NCBI GenBank assembly: GCA_021775805.1 | Contig: JAJFHD010000053.1 | Location: 1 to 64,000 of the forward strand | Direction: 5' to 3' | From: Alphaproteobacteria bacterium | GTDB taxonomy: Bacteria; Pseudomonadota; Alphaproteobacteria; Rhizobiales; JAJFHC01 | DNA: 64,000 bases | Shown: positions 19,242 to 29,048 of the stretch, one piece after another | Layout of the letters: each line of letters begins with the position of its first letter | Numbering within the stretch: position 1 is the stretch's first letter | Made by a program: the position numbers and the translations under genes | The notes under the pieces: generated by a model | The model's database searches: none | The model's input: the letters and a program-made list of their open reading frames with translations, nothing else | What the model was told of the DNA's origin: nothing

Positions 19242-19724
19242 ATGGATATCGAGCAGCGGCTTCGCGAGGCCGGAATTGCATTACCGGACCTGTCAGGCGA
19301 CTCCTATTACGGGTTGACCTATGGCCCGATGAAGACCCATCACATCGTCGGCAACGTCCTGTTCCTGTCAGGTCATGTTCCGATCACGGATGGAAAGATC
19401 CTGCATCCCGGCCGGATCGGCAGCGCGGTGACCGTTGAGCAGGGTTATGAAGCCGCCCGTCTTACCGGGCTCAACATGATCGCCGGAATGAAACTCGCCC
19501 TGGGCGACCTCGACAGGGTCAAGGGCATGATCCGGTGCCTGTGCTTCGTCGCCTGCGAACCCGACTTCACCGACGTGCACAAGGTTTCAACGGGATGTTC
19601 GGATGTGCTGATCGAGGTTTTTGGTGACGATATCGGTAGAGCCGGACGCGCCACGATCGGGGTACAGTCCCTGTGCGACGGTCTGTGTTTCGAAACCTGG
19701 TCCGAAGTCGAGATCGTGGCCTAG
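19242..19724 (+). CDS. RidA/YjgF/UK114 family protein
   Basis: The 160-residue protein has the RidA fold: HHIVGNVLFLSGHVPITDGKILHPGRIG, EAARLTGLNMIAGMKLALGDLDRVKGMIRCLCFVACEPDF, and FGDDIGRAGRATIGVQSLCDGLCFETWSEVEIVA. In classical RidA the arginine of the closing motif hydrolyses reactive enamines and imines; here R-A-G-R-A-T keeps that region. A deaminase of reactive imines is likely, but this longer subgroup is functionally varied. It lies between the DMT exporter and a polyamine-type ABC operon. Confidence 0.9.
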   Translation: MDIEQRLREAGIALPDLSGDSYYGLTYGPMKTHHIVGNVLFLSGHVPITDGKILHPGRIGSAVTVEQGYEAARLTGLNMIAGMKLALGDLDRVKGMIRCLCFVACEPDFTDVHKVSTGCSDVLIEVFGDDIGRAGRATIGVQSLCDGLCFETWSEVEIVA

Positions 19725-19816
19725 TACAGGATAAATTGGATTGGCAGACAGAGTGGAACGCACTAGTCTTCGACACTTGTAGATCCTGTTTTGTGGCGGT
19801 GAGGGGTGTTTGACGG

Positions 19817-20917
19817 ATGGCTTTGGGCGACGAAACGTCTGCCATTGTAGGGCGCAATGTCAGCAAGATCTTTGGCAGTGGCGCCAATCGCGTTGCCGCG
19901 CTCGACGACGTGTCGGTTTCAATCAGGCAGAACGAATTTTTTACGCTGCTGGGACCGTCGGGCTGCGGCAAGACCACCTTGCTGCGCCTGATTGCGGGCT
20001 TCGACACGCCAACGGCGGGGACCATCCTGCTGGAGGGCAGCGATATTTCACTGCTGCCGCCCTATTCACGACCGGTCAACACCGTGTTTCAGAGCTATGC
20101 GCTGTTTCCCCACATGACGGTTGCGGGCAATATTGCCTTCGGCCTTGAAATGCTCGGCAAGCCAAAGGCCGAAATCGACGAAACAGTGGAACGCATGCTT
20201 CAACTGGTGCAGATGGAGCAGTTGAAAACCCGCCGTACCAGTGAAATTTCGGGTGGCCAGCAACAACGTGTCGCCCTGGCGCGGGCGCTCGCTCCGCACC
20301 CCCGCGTCCTGCTGCTCGACGAACCGTTGTCGGCACTTGACTACAAGCTGCGCAAGGAAATGCAAATCGAACTGAAACGGCTGCAGAATGAGACCGGTAT
20401 CACGTTCGTCTTTGTGACCCACGATCAGGAAGAAGCCCTGACCATGTCCGACCGGATTGCAGTGATGGAACACGGTAAGATCCTGCAGGTGGGCTCGCCG
20501 CGGGAAATCTACGATCATCCCGCCGAACGATTTGTGGCCGACTTCATTGGCGACACCAACTTCCTCACAGTGGAACTCAAATCTGTTGGCGAATCGTCGG
20601 CGCAAATCATACTGCCGTCCGGCCGGAACATGACCGCCGCCTTGCCGGAAGGGGAATTTACGAAGAAAACAGCCACGGTGGTCATCAGACCCGAACATGT
20701 CAGCCTGACCCGGGCACTGTCCGACGCCGCCCTGACGGGAAGGCTGGAGAATACCGTCTATATCGGCACCGACACGCAGTATCATCTGAAACTGGATGAC
20801 GGCACGGCCTTTGTGGTGAGATCGCAGAACCGGCGCGATTCACGGGAGAGTTACGTCCAAGGCGATGAACTGGGCATTGCAGTGACCGATGATGCCATCC
20901 AGGTGTTGAGGGACTGA
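19817..20917 (+). CDS. potA: Spermidine/putrescine ABC transporter, ATP-binding protein
   Basis: The 366-residue ATPase has Walker A GPSGCGKT (46-53), the Q-loop [10 protein letters not shown], signature ISGGQQQ (144-150), Walker B LLLDEP (165-170) and the H-loop [17 protein letters not shown]-terminal TOBE domain follows (from about 280, [10 protein letters not shown]). This is the PotA/PotG pattern. It energises uptake with the two permeases and binding protein directly downstream. The permease PotB begins one base after its stop, so the genes form a tight operon. Confidence 0.93.
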   Translation: MALGDETSAIVGRNVSKIFGSGANRVAALDDVSVSIRQNEFFTLLGPSGCGKTTLLRLIAGFDTPTAGTILLEGSDISLLPPYSRPVNTVFQSYALFPHMTVAGNIAFGLEMLGKPKAEIDETVERMLQLVQMEQLKTRRTSEISGGQQQRVALARALAPHPRVLLLDEPLSALDYKLRKEMQIELKRLQNETGITFVFVTHDQEEALTMSDRIAVMEHGKILQVGSPREIYDHPAERFVADFIGDTNFLTVELKSVGESSAQIILPSGRNMTAALPEGEFTKKTATVVIRPEHVSLTRALSDAALTGRLENTVYIGTDTQYHLKLDDGTAFVVRSQNRRDSRESYVQGDELGIAVTDDAIQVLRD

Positions 20918-20918
20918 C

Positions 20919-21884
20919 ATGGCTGCCTCCGATCAACCATCGACCGGTGACCTGGCGCGCCAGAGACAGGCACCCGGCGTTCAGGCGGAAGCCGCCCGGC
21001 GGGCCGATGTCAAACGAAACATCCTGCTGACAACACCGGCGCTGATCGTCCTGTTTCTGGCCGCCTCCGGGCCGCTCATCATCATGCTGGTCTACTCGTT
21101 CCTGAAGGCCGGCGATTATGGCGGCGTTCAGTGGGTATTTTCAGCCGATGGCTGGTCGAATGTCTTCATGCAGCGCGACATCTTCGATGACACCCTGTCC
21201 TTCGCCGATGCCCATATGTCGATCCTGTGGCGTTCGGTAAAACTTTCCATCCTGACCACATTCACCGCCTTGATCCTTGGTTTTCCAACCGCCTATTTCA
21301 TTGCGACGCGCCCGGAAAAAAGCCGCAACCTCTGGCTGTTCTTCATCACCATCCCGTTCTGGACGAACCTGCTGATCCGGACTTTTGCGGTGCTCGAAGT
21401 GATCCGCAATCAGGGCCTGATCAATACCGCGCTCAAAGCCCTCGGGCTCATTGACCAGCCGATCCAGATTCTGTTTACCGACTTTGCCATCATGGTCGGC
21501 ATGACCTATGTGTACCTTCCCCTGATGGTGCTGCCGATCTATGCCTCGATGGAAAAGTTCGACTTCCGGCTGGTGGAAGCCGGCTACGACCTCTATGCCA
21601 CACGTCTGCGTGTGCTGCGGCGGATCATCATTCCGCTGGTCAAACCCGGCATTGTCGCCGGCTCCATCCTGGTGTTCATCCCCTCTCTCGGCGCTTATGT
21701 CACGCCGCGCATCCTCGGCGGGGGCAAGAACATGATGCTCGGAAACCTGATTTCGCTTCAATTCGGGCAAGGGCGAAACTGGCCGTTGGGGGCGGCGCTT
21801 TCGCTGACGCTGCTCATGATCGTCATGGTGGCGCTGCTGTTCTATGTCAGAAGTGCCGGCAAGTCGGGGGAAAATCATGGCTGA
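20919..21884 (+). CDS. potB: Spermidine/putrescine ABC transporter permease (PotB-like)
   Basis: This 321-residue inner-membrane permease has a hydrophilic N-terminal tail of about 35 residues and six transmembrane helices. The coupling EAA-type loop reads RLVEAGYDLYATRLRVLRRIIIPLVKPGI. It pairs with PotC to form the channel. It overlaps potC by 8 bp, showing translational coupling. The large loop between helices 1 and 2 (GDYGGVQWVFSADGWSNVFMQRDIF) is typical of polyamine-type permeases. Confidence 0.92.
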   Translation: MAASDQPSTGDLARQRQAPGVQAEAARRADVKRNILLTTPALIVLFLAASGPLIIMLVYSFLKAGDYGGVQWVFSADGWSNVFMQRDIFDDTLSFADAHMSILWRSVKLSILTTFTALILGFPTAYFIATRPEKSRNLWLFFITIPFWTNLLIRTFAVLEVIRNQGLINTALKALGLIDQPIQILFTDFAIMVGMTYVYLPLMVLPIYASMEKFDFRLVEAGYDLYATRLRVLRRIIIPLVKPGIVAGSILVFIPSLGAYVTPRILGGGKNMMLGNLISLQFGQGRNWPLGAALSLTLLMIVMVALLFYVRSAGKSGENHG

Positions 21885-22713
21885 TGCTGCCAAACCAACT
21901 CTGACCCAATCGCGGCGGCGGCCGTTTTCGATCCGGACCCAGCCCGGATTCACGGCAATGGCCATGATCTGCTTTTTCCTGCTTTACGCACCGTTGCTGC
22001 CGCTGGTTGTCTACTCCTTCAATGCGGGCAACTCTCTGGCCTTTTTTGAAGGGCTGTCGTTTCGCTGGTACGTTTCGGCCTGGGACAACAAGCTCGTCCA
22101 GGATGCCGCCATCCGCTCGGTGGTGCTTGCGGTGGCAGCGTCGTTTTTTGCAACCATCCTTGCCACCATGGCGGCGCTGGGAACAACACGGACCAGACCC
22201 TACAGGGGGCTGACGGCGATCTATGCCATGATCAACCAGCCCCTGATGGTGCCCGAAATCGTGACAGCGGTCGCCCTGCTCATCCTGTTTGCCTCGATCA
22301 AGGCGGCAACCGATTACCATGGCCTGGCCTATCTCATCATTGCCCATACCGCGTTTTGCATTCCCTTTGCCTATCTGCCGATCCGGGCGCGGCTGGAAGG
22401 CATGGACCTGTCGCTGGAAACCGCGGCAGCAGATCTTTATGCAACCCGCTGGAAGGCCTTCAGGAGGGTGACGCTGCCGTTGCTTTGGCCGGGCATTCTT
22501 GCCGGCGCCATGCTGGCTTTCGTGATTTCTCTCGACGATGTGGTGATCACCGAGTTCGTCAAGTCGTCGGGCCAGGATACGCTGCCAACCTATATGCTGG
22601 GCCAGTTGCGCCGTTCGATCACGCCTGAAGTGAATGCCATCTCCTCGGTCCTGCTCGGCATTTCCGTCGTGGTTGTCACGATATTCTTTATTCTGAACCG
22701 GAAAATGAAGTAA
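21877..22713 (+). CDS. potC: Spermidine/putrescine ABC transporter permease (PotC-like)
   Basis: The product is a 278-residue second permease. The start [18 protein letters not shown] at 21877 is chosen behind GGGGGAAAA; a frame from 21844 lies inside potB. It has six helices and the coupling loop [29 protein letters not shown], followed by [32 protein letters not shown], strongly PotC/PotI-like. It acts in the inner membrane with PotB. The binding protein gene starts 47 bp downstream. Confidence 0.92.
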   Translation: MADAAKPTLTQSRRRPFSIRTQPGFTAMAMICFFLLYAPLLPLVVYSFNAGNSLAFFEGLSFRWYVSAWDNKLVQDAAIRSVVLAVAASFFATILATMAALGTTRTRPYRGLTAIYAMINQPLMVPEIVTAVALLILFASIKAATDYHGLAYLIIAHTAFCIPFAYLPIRARLEGMDLSLETAAADLYATRWKAFRRVTLPLLWPGILAGAMLAFVISLDDVVITEFVKSSGQDTLPTYMLGQLRRSITPEVNAISSVLLGISVVVVTIFFILNRKMK

Positions 22714-22760
22714 GATTTGCAGGCATAACAATCAGATCAACAAGACAAGGGAACGTCATT

Positions 22761-23795
22761 ATGCGGAAGAAACTGTCAATTGCGGCCATCAGTCTGGCTG
22801 TCGCGCTCGGCGGCGGCACGGCTCAGGCGGCCGGCGAGCTGAATTTTTTCAACTGGGGGAACTACACCAATCCCAAGCTGATTGAAAAATTCGAAAAAGA
22901 ACATGGCATCAAGATTAACCTGACCGGCTACGACGACAACGACTCGGCGCTGGCCAAGATCAAGGCCGGCGGGCACGGCTTCGACATGGTGGTGCCGTCG
23001 TCGAGCTATGTGCCGATCTGGATCAAGGAAGGGTTGCTGCTCGAGTCACGCCCGGATCAGATGCCGAACTTCAAGAACATGAAGAAGGTCTGGCAGGACG
23101 TCGATTGGGATCCGGGCCGGCATTATACCGTGCCGTGGCAGTGGGGCAGTGTCGGCGTCATGGTCGACACAGCCGTCTACAAGGGCGACATCAACACCTC
23201 CAAAATCATCTTCGATCCGCCGCCGGAACTGGTCGGCAAGATCAATGTTGCCCCTGAAATGGGCGACGTGATCGGCACGGTTCTGCGGTATGTGGGCAGC
23301 GAACCCTGCACCAGCGACAAGGCGGCCCTGAAGAAGGCGCGCGATGTGCTTGTGGCTGCCAAGCCGAAGTGGCTTTCCATGGAATACGGCGTCATCGAGA
23401 AAATCGCCGGCGGCGATCTTGCAGCGTCCCTCTACTGGAACGGTGCGGCTTTCCGGGCCCGCCTGAAGAACCCGAATGTCCACTATGGGTACCCGAAAGA
23501 GGGTTATTCCCTGTGGATGGACAGCGTGGCCATTCTGAAGGACGCCAAGAACGTCGAGAATGCCAAGACCTTCCTGAACTTCGTCATGGAGCCGGAAAAC
23601 GCTGCCCTGATTTCAGAGTTTGCCCGGTATGCCAACGGCATCGAAGGGTCGGAGAAGTTCATGCCCGAAGACATGCTGACGGCACCGGAAGTCATCATTC
23701 CCGAAGAGTTCGCTGCAGCCGGGCACTTCGTGCCGACCTGCTCGCCGGAAGTGCAGAAGCTCTACACGGCGATCTGGACCGAGCTTCAGAAGTAA
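22761..23795 (+). CDS. potD: Spermidine/putrescine-binding periplasmic protein (PotD/PotF-like)
   Basis: The 344-residue extracytoplasmic solute-binding protein has a Sec signal peptide [23 protein letters not shown] with AQA cleavage near residue 23. The mature protein opens [47 protein letters not shown], a hallmark of the PotD/PotF family, whose aromatic residues and acidic groups cage the polyamine. GKGD-like exchanges prevent assigning spermidine versus putrescine. It is last in the operon and is followed by a clear terminator. Confidence 0.93.
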   Translation: MRKKLSIAAISLAVALGGGTAQAAGELNFFNWGNYTNPKLIEKFEKEHGIKINLTGYDDNDSALAKIKAGGHGFDMVVPSSSYVPIWIKEGLLLESRPDQMPNFKNMKKVWQDVDWDPGRHYTVPWQWGSVGVMVDTAVYKGDINTSKIIFDPPPELVGKINVAPEMGDVIGTVLRYVGSEPCTSDKAALKKARDVLVAAKPKWLSMEYGVIEKIAGGDLAASLYWNGAAFRARLKNPNVHYGYPKEGYSLWMDSVAILKDAKNVENAKTFLNFVMEPENAALISEFARYANGIEGSEKFMPEDMLTAPEVIIPEEFAAAGHFVPTCSPEVQKLYTAIWTELQK

Positions 23796-23819
23796 CGTCC
23801 TAATTTTCGAACGACACTG

Positions 23820-23851
23820 CTCCGGGATGGTCGCCATCCCGGAGTTTTTTT
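23820..23851 (+). terminator. Rho-independent terminator after the pot operon
   Basis: A perfect 11-bp stem, CTCCGGGATGG paired with CCATCCCGGAG around a TCG loop, is followed by seven T residues. It lies 25 bp after the potD stop and should end the potABCD transcript. Confidence 0.92.
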
Positions 23852-24056
23852 GTGCCTGGAGTGGATCGCAGCCCGACGGACCTGCCGTTCTGACGTTTCC
23901 CGGGCGCGATGCGGCACGCCAGTGCTGCCTCGCAGAACCGGGACCGCGCCAGTCTCGTACGCCGGAGACCGGTAAGAACCCGGCTCACGCTTTGCGTATT
24001 CGGAAATGCTGACGTTAACAGTCCCGCGCGATGATCAAGGCTGTAGACGACGTGCG

Positions 24057-25730
24057 CTACGCGACCTGATGCGTGATACGGCCGCCGCAGACGGTCAGAA
24101 CGGCGCTTGCTTCGTCCAGATGCTCAAGGTCCATTGCCTCCAGATCATCCGACATCACCACCACATCGGCCATCATGCCGGCCTTCAATCGGCCTTTCCG
24201 GTGCTCGTTGAATTCGGCAAAGGCGCCGTCGCAGGTGTAGCCGGCAAGCGCGTTGCGCAGGCTCTGTCGCTGGTCGCCCCAGGTGCGGCCGAGTTCACGG
24301 TAGACGCAGGCGCCCTTGATCGAAGGCATGACTTCGACCGGCACCACCGGCCAGTCGGTCGAGAAGATCACTTTTGCGCCGGTCTCGCGGATGGTCTGCC
24401 AGGCAAACGACAGGGCAAGCTGATCCTCATGGAGAATCTGCCCCGGCGGATGTGCCGGAAAGAACCCGCTGCGCGGCGAGTGCAACGGTTGCATTGAGGC
24501 AATCACGTCCAGTGCCGCGATGCGCGGCAGGTCATCGCGATGCAGGACCTCGATGTGCTCGATCCGGTGTCGGCTGTCGCGCGCACCGTTTGCCTTGCGG
24601 GCGGCCTCATAGCCATCCAGCGTGCGCCTGACGGCCGCATCGCCAATCGCGTGCACGCTGATCTGGAGTCCGCCTGCGTCGCAGCGGATACTGGCCTCGT
24701 TGAAATGATCGGTGCTGAACAGGGGATTGCCGGTATTGCCGGCATCGTCGGGATAGTCACGCAACACGAAGGCCGTTCGCGAATCGATGACACCGTCCAT
24801 GAACATCTTGACCCGACCGGACCACAGCATGTCTCCGTCGTAACACTCACGCATCTCGATGGCTTCGTCGAGCTTGTCGACAGGATGGAAGTTCTTGAGA
24901 TGGAACGGCACCTGGGTGCGGCACAGGAGCCGGCCGTCGGCGTGCAATTCATCCAGCAGCTCGAGCTGGTAGAAATTGCCGTCCATGTTGTGGAGAGAGG
25001 TGATGCCGCTGGCAGCACAGTGGGCCAAGCCGCGGGCGATAATGTCCCTGTCGGCGGCACGCTGGGCCGGTGTCGCCGCCGGGTCGGGATCGCCGCCGGT
25101 GACGTAACCCAGCATCTCGCGCCCACCTGTTGCGGTCTGCGCAAGAAGGCCTTCGAATGCGCCGGTCTCGCGCAGTTCACCGGTCGCCAGACCGTCGGTG
25201 CCCATGACTATTTCCGAGCCTTCTCCGGCATCGCCGCCGTTGAGAATACCCGCCACTTCGAGAGCCCTGGTGTTGGCCCAGACGGTGTGATGATCATGGG
25301 CCATCATGGCAAACGGGCGATTGGATTCGACCCTGTCCAGCGCCTGCCGGGTGGTGGACAACCCCGGTCCGAGAATGTCGTAGTTGCAGCAGACCCCATA
25401 GACGAGGTCACTGCCAGGCCGTTCGGCTACATAGTGACTGACGGCATTCGAAAGCGCGTCTTCGCCTGAAATTTCCATCAGGTTCAGGGCATCGAGTTCA
25501 GCAGCGCCGCCGAACAGATGCAGGTGGCTTTCAATGAAGCCGGGCAGAACGGTGGCGCCGGCGGCATCATGGATGACGGTATCCGGTCCCGCCAGGTTGG
25601 TGACGTCGTCGGAACTTCCCACGGCGACGATCTCGCCGTCGCGTATGGCCAGTGCCGAGGCTGACGGCTGGCCGTCATCGAAGGTGATCAATTTCCCGTT
25701 CACGATGATGCGGTCGGCATGGTCAGTCAT
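24057..25730 (-). CDS. Amidohydrolase (YtcJ-like metal-dependent hydrolase)
   Basis: The 557-residue protein has the YtcJ/AepA layout. A beta-sandwich N-terminus reads IIVNGKLITFDDGQPSASALAIRDGEIVAVG, then the metal motif ESHLHLF (H69, H71), HDHHTVWANT, HAIGDAAVRRTLDGYE, RIEHIEVLHRDDLPRIAAL and the late catalytic aspartate in FSTDWPV. It hydrolyses an amide or imide bond of an unknown small molecule in the cytoplasm. The 261-bp gap after potD holds only the terminator. The start lies 295 bp from the divergent EamA gene. Confidence 0.92.
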   Translation of the reverse strand: MTDHADRIIVNGKLITFDDGQPSASALAIRDGEIVAVGSSDDVTNLAGPDTVIHDAAGATVLPGFIESHLHLFGGAAELDALNLMEISGEDALSNAVSHYVAERPGSDLVYGVCCNYDILGPGLSTTRQALDRVESNRPFAMMAHDHHTVWANTRALEVAGILNGGDAGEGSEIVMGTDGLATGELRETGAFEGLLAQTATGGREMLGYVTGGDPDPAATPAQRAADRDIIARGLAHCAASGITSLHNMDGNFYQLELLDELHADGRLLCRTQVPFHLKNFHPVDKLDEAIEMRECYDGDMLWSGRVKMFMDGVIDSRTAFVLRDYPDDAGNTGNPLFSTDHFNEASIRCDAGGLQISVHAIGDAAVRRTLDGYEAARKANGARDSRHRIEHIEVLHRDDLPRIAALDVIASMQPLHSPRSGFFPAHPPGQILHEDQLALSFAWQTIRETGAKVIFSTDWPVVPVEVMPSIKGACVYRELGRTWGDQRQSLRNALAGYTCDGAFAEFNEHRKGRLKAGMMADVVVMSDDLEAMDLEHLDEASAVLTVCGGRITHQVA

Positions 25731-26025
25731 TGGGTAACCCTTCGAGATATATCACTTTGTTTGCGCCGTTCCCGGCTATGGGCGAACCACCTTCTGTCAC
25801 GACAGAAAAGGCAATATTCAGGCGGCAGCATCGATACGATGTAGCCGAATTTGCGGAGACGATCCTGTCTCCTTTGGCCATCGACGGCAAGCAAAATCAG
25901 CGAGATTTCAGAGTGAATACAACCGTTATCCCTCTGTTCAGGATGCGACATTTCGGTCGTGTATGGGCGCGAACGCGATGGCCGTTTGCGTTAGTTTTCA
26001 AGCAGATCGAAGTGAGAACAGGTTC

Positions 26026-27072
26026 ATGGCACTTTCAAACTCCATTGCTGCACCGGATACCTCTCGGGCCATAGCCGGCATCGTTTGCATTGAACTGGGG
26101 ACCCTGCTTTTCGCCTTTCAGGACGGGATGATGAAGGCGCTGCTCGGCGACTTCACCGTTTGGATGCTGATCCTGGCACGCGCCTTTGTCACCGTGTCGA
26201 TCCTGGTACCGACGATCCTGCTGCTTGGCAAGCCGCACCGGCTGTTCAGCCCGTTGTGGCCGTTGCATATGGTGCGGGCGCTGCTGTTCGCGTTCGGGTT
26301 CTCGATGTTCTACACCGCCTTCCCCTTCATGGGCCTTGCCGCACTGACCACGATCTTCTTTTCTGCACCCCTGTTCACGGCACTACTGGCCGTGGTGTTT
26401 CTGGGCGAGACAGTCGGCATCAGAAGACTGAGTTGCCTGATTGTCGGCTTCGTGGGCGTTGTGATTGCCATGAATCCCACCGGCGACACTTTCAATGCAA
26501 TCGCCTTGCTGCCGTTCATCTGCGCGATCACCTACTCGTTGTCCCAGATTATTGCCCGCCGGATCGGCGAACGCGAAACCAGCCTGACACTCGGTCTCTA
26601 TACCATCACGCTCGCAGGTATCTTCATCCTTCCTCTGGGGTTTGCCATCAATCACTTTTTCGAACTGGGCCCGGAGTTCAGGCATATCCACTGGAACTGG
26701 CAGATCCCAGATACACGCAGTATCCTGGTGCTCTTGTTGCTCGGCGTTACCGGCATGGCGGCCTATACGCTGATTTCGCGCGCCTATCAGATCGCCAATG
26801 CCAGTCTGATCGCACCCTTCGACTATTCCTACCTGCCGATTGCCGCCCTGATGGGCTATCTGGGCTGGAACGAAGTTCCCGGTTGGCATACCATGGTCGG
26901 CATGGTGCTGATCGCCGGCAGCGGACTCTACCTTGGCTATCGCGAGATCCAGCAAGCCAGGAGGCCCAGCGAACCGCCACCGACCGCAGGCGTCGTCTTT
27001 GTTCCGGGAAGCCCGACCGACGGATTGCTGCACTCGTCCGACAGCCACGATCAGTATGACCCACCGGACTGA
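26026..27072 (+). CDS. DMT-superfamily (EamA) transporter
   Basis: This is a 348-residue ten-helix exporter of the EamA type; the start MALSNSIAAPDTSRAIAGIVCIELG at 26026 follows ACAGG, while a frame from 25963 adds 21 non-hydrophobic residues. It shows MGLAALTTIFFSAPLFTALLAVVFLGETVGIRRLSCLIVGFVGVV in repeat 1 and ASLIAPFDYSYLPIAALMGYLGWNEVPGW in repeat 2. An unusual proline-rich tail of about 40 residues (EPPPTAGVVFVPGSPTDG) follows the last helix. The solute is unknown. The 295 bp upstream holds no gene and should contain both divergent promoters. Confidence 0.9.
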   Translation: MALSNSIAAPDTSRAIAGIVCIELGTLLFAFQDGMMKALLGDFTVWMLILARAFVTVSILVPTILLLGKPHRLFSPLWPLHMVRALLFAFGFSMFYTAFPFMGLAALTTIFFSAPLFTALLAVVFLGETVGIRRLSCLIVGFVGVVIAMNPTGDTFNAIALLPFICAITYSLSQIIARRIGERETSLTLGLYTITLAGIFILPLGFAINHFFELGPEFRHIHWNWQIPDTRSILVLLLLGVTGMAAYTLISRAYQIANASLIAPFDYSYLPIAALMGYLGWNEVPGWHTMVGMVLIAGSGLYLGYREIQQARRPSEPPPTAGVVFVPGSPTDGLLHSSDSHDQYDPPD

Positions 27073-27105
27073 ACCGCCGCGCAGATGTCAGGGAGAAGTT
27101 CCGCG

Positions 27106-27426
27106 ATGATCTATCACGTCACAGCCAGGTTTCGCACCGACACGGCAGCGGTCTTTCTGGCAAAACTCACTGGCGAGACGGTTAGCAGCCAACGCCCGGA
27201 CGGGCCGGAGATCGTCGCTGCCATGAAACGTGCGGTCGTCAACCAAGAAGGCCAGGTCGAATGGAGCGAGATGTGCTTTTGCGAAACGCCGCTGGCCCAT
27301 GAGCGCGCAACCGTCCTCGACCTGCATTTCGAGGATATCGTGACCGAACCGATTGACGCCCATAAGTCGTTTGAGGGTCATCCGTTTATGGAGCACCTCC
27401 GGGCGCTTTCGTCGAGCGCGCCCTAA
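27106..27426 (+). CDS. Small hypothetical protein
   Basis: The 106-residue soluble protein begins MIYHVTARFRTDTAAVFLAKLTGETVSSQRPDG. The start is set by AGGGAG 10 bp upstream and lies 33 bp after the EamA stop, so the pair may be co-transcribed. The composition is mildly acidic with one cysteine-containing stretch (EMCFCETPLAHERAT). The sequence has the feel of a ferredoxin-like alpha/beta fold, but I recognise no family. It is convergent with the methyltransferase gene. Confidence 0.7.
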   Translation: MIYHVTARFRTDTAAVFLAKLTGETVSSQRPDGPEIVAAMKRAVVNQEGQVEWSEMCFCETPLAHERATVLDLHFEDIVTEPIDAHKSFEGHPFMEHLRALSSSAP

Positions 27427-27477
27427 CCAACGCTCATTATTGCCTCCAAGCAGGAACAACTTGTTGAATCGCCGCTG

Positions 27478-28266
27478 TTAGGCACGAGCCTCGAGAATCA
27501 TGTTGAATGGGGTTTCGGTAGCCCTTCGGACTTTACTGAAGCCACCGCTGGAAATGACGTCTCGCAACTTCGCTTCTCCGGCCTGGGCGCCGAGAGCCGC
27601 GCCGACCTCTTGTGCAAGCGACGTCGGAACACACACCATGGTCGAGGCCGAATAGAAAAGCCGTCCAACAGGGTTCAGGTTGCCTTCCAACCGGTCGTCC
27701 GCCATCGGCTCCACAATCATCCAGGTACCGTCTTCCTTCAGGCTGTCGCGCACATGCGCCGACGCCCCTTGCGGATCTCCCATGTCGTGGAGACAGTCGA
27801 AGGAACACACCAAATCGTAGGATCCTTCGCCATTGAACTGTGTGGCCGATGCCACTTCGAAACGGGTATTCGCTTCGACGCCGTGTTCCTTGGCGTGGGC
27901 GCGAGCGGACAGGATTGAGGCTTCATGAAAATCGTACCCCACGAACATCGAATTCGGAAACGCCTCCGCCATCATGACTGTTGAAATGCCGTGGCCGCAA
28001 CCGACATCGGCGATGCTTGCGCCCGATTCGAGCTTCTGGACAACGCCGTCGAGCGCCGGCAACCAGCCGTTGACAAGATTGGTCAGGTATCCGGGACGAA
28101 AGAATTCGGCGATTCCGCAGAAAAGACAACCGGGTTGGTCACTCCAATGCACGCCTTCTCCCGTTTCAAACGCCTTTTCGATTGCACCCTGATTCTGGAT
28201 ATTCGAGGCGATGCATTCGAAAGCCCCCATCATGTAGACGGGACTTTTCTTGTTGGCGAACACCAT
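27478..28266 (-). CDS. SAM-dependent methyltransferase, catalytic part of a gene split by an amber codon
   Basis: The product has 262 residues if translation restarts at the ATG at 28266. It contains the methyltransferase motif I, IADVGCGHG (86-93), with MVEAF-type motif II region (MFVGYDFHEASI), DLVCSFDCLHDMGDPQGA, and GCLFCG upstream. It belongs with class I methyltransferases that carry an N-terminal winged-helix dimerisation domain. That domain is encoded just upstream in the same frame and separated only by a TAG at 28270-28272 (PPE-stop-AMVFANKKSPVYMMG). The whole gene spans 27478-28536. No ribosome site precedes the internal ATG, so expression is doubtful and the locus is probably a recent pseudogene. 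Confidence 0.85.
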   Translation of the reverse strand: MVFANKKSPVYMMGAFECIASNIQNQGAIEKAFETGEGVHWSDQPGCLFCGIAEFFRPGYLTNLVNGWLPALDGVVQKLESGASIADVGCGHGISTVMMAEAFPNSMFVGYDFHEASILSARAHAKEHGVEANTRFEVASATQFNGEGSYDLVCSFDCLHDMGDPQGASAHVRDSLKEDGTWMIVEPMADDRLEGNLNPVGRLFYSASTMVCVPTSLAQEVGAALGAQAGEAKLRDVISSGGFSKVRRATETPFNMILEARA

Positions 28267-28269
28267 CGC

Positions 28270-28536
28270 CTACTCAGGCGGCAGCGAGAAGGTGCCGGTC
28301 TCCGGGTCATACGCCAGATAGTTCGAAGCAGCTTGTGCCGACAGCCATTCACGAAGATAGCGCTCTGCAAGGCCGGTCATTTCCGCCAGTTCGCGGGAGT
28401 TCATGGAGCCTTCCCGCTCAAGCGTTCCATAAAGGTCGAATTTCTCGCCGATGCGCACCAGTGGCACACTGAACGCGCCACCCAGGTCATTCAACATCTG
28501 TCCGACGAAGGTTTCGAGTTTAGCTTGATCAACCAT
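28270..28536 (-). CDS. Winged-helix N-terminal fragment of the split methyltransferase
   Basis: The 88-residue frame starts MVDQAKLETFVGQMLNDLGGAFSVPLVRIGEKFDLYGTLE behind a strong AAGGAG site and ends at TAG 28270-28272. This is the helix-turn-helix-like dimerisation domain (SRELAEMTGLAERYLREWLSAQAASNYLAYDPETGTFSLPPE) found fused to class I methyltransferases of this kind. The following codons continue in the same frame with the catalytic domain. A CAG-to-TAG change would explain the break, since family members usually read PPEQA or PPEHA here (from memory). A sequencing error is the alternative. Confidence 0.8.
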   Translation of the reverse strand: MVDQAKLETFVGQMLNDLGGAFSVPLVRIGEKFDLYGTLEREGSMNSRELAEMTGLAERYLREWLSAQAASNYLAYDPETGTFSLPPE

Positions 28537-28648
28537 TTCATTCTCCTTTAAGGCCAGGCAATGCTGCGCACGGCCCGTGCACTTGCGGGGTGGGTGGAAA
28601 AACAATGTGGAAAGTGAAGACGGCGCCCAGGGTGCCTGCCGTCTCAAG

Positions 28649-28948
28649 TCATCCGGCGGATGCCATGGCTCTTTCTGCCAACTCTTCCGGTGGGCCATCC
28701 GGGCCCCAATAGATCTCTCGAGGCCCACGCGACGTGAACCAGTGGCACCCCCAGCGCTCGATTTCGCGCCGGGCGGCGATCTCATCATAGCCGTCACCGG
28801 CCATTCCAAGATCTGCAAGATCATTCACCGGCACCCACTTGCCCCCGCCCGGCGTCGGCAACGAACTGCCATCGGCATCAGGGCTTACGCCGTAAAGATC
28901 TTCAGAGACCGAGCACGTGAAGAAATGTAGCTTCTGATGTGCTGCCAT
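28649..28948 (-). CDS. Small hypothetical protein
   Basis: The 99-residue protein begins MAAHQKLHFFTCSVSEDLYGVSPDADGSSLP; the longer open frame to 29239 runs through the divergent LysR gene and is rejected. A GAAGGGA ribosome site precedes the ATG. The C-terminal half (GYDEIAARREIERWGCHWFTSRGPREIYWGPDGPPEELAERA) looks like a small alpha/beta domain but matches no family I know. It is divergent from the LysR gene over about 100 bp and lies 112 bp before the split methyltransferase on the same strand, so the LysR may control it. Confidence 0.65.
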   Translation of the reverse strand: MAAHQKLHFFTCSVSEDLYGVSPDADGSSLPTPGGGKWVPVNDLADLGMAGDGYDEIAARREIERWGCHWFTSRGPREIYWGPDGPPEELAERAMASAG

Positions 28949-29021
28949 CGGCGAGGTCCCTTCATGCTCTTTCGAATTCACTTGCACGTGAACATTGGCT
29001 TTTGCACTCTCACAACACAAA

Positions 29022-29033
29022 CAGATATATCTG
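29022..29033. promoter_or_regulatory. Palindrome before the LysR start
   Basis: CAGATATATCTG is a perfect 12-bp palindrome lying 16-27 bp before the LysR ATG and about 74 bp from the divergent small gene. Its position suits an autoregulatory operator; the AT core means it could also overlap a -10 element. Confidence 0.4.
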
Positions 29034-29048
29034 ATGAGGATTATCGCA

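Noticed and set aside
24540..25469. 309-codon plus-strand frame
   Set aside because: It is antisense to the amidohydrolase, which has intact metal motifs.
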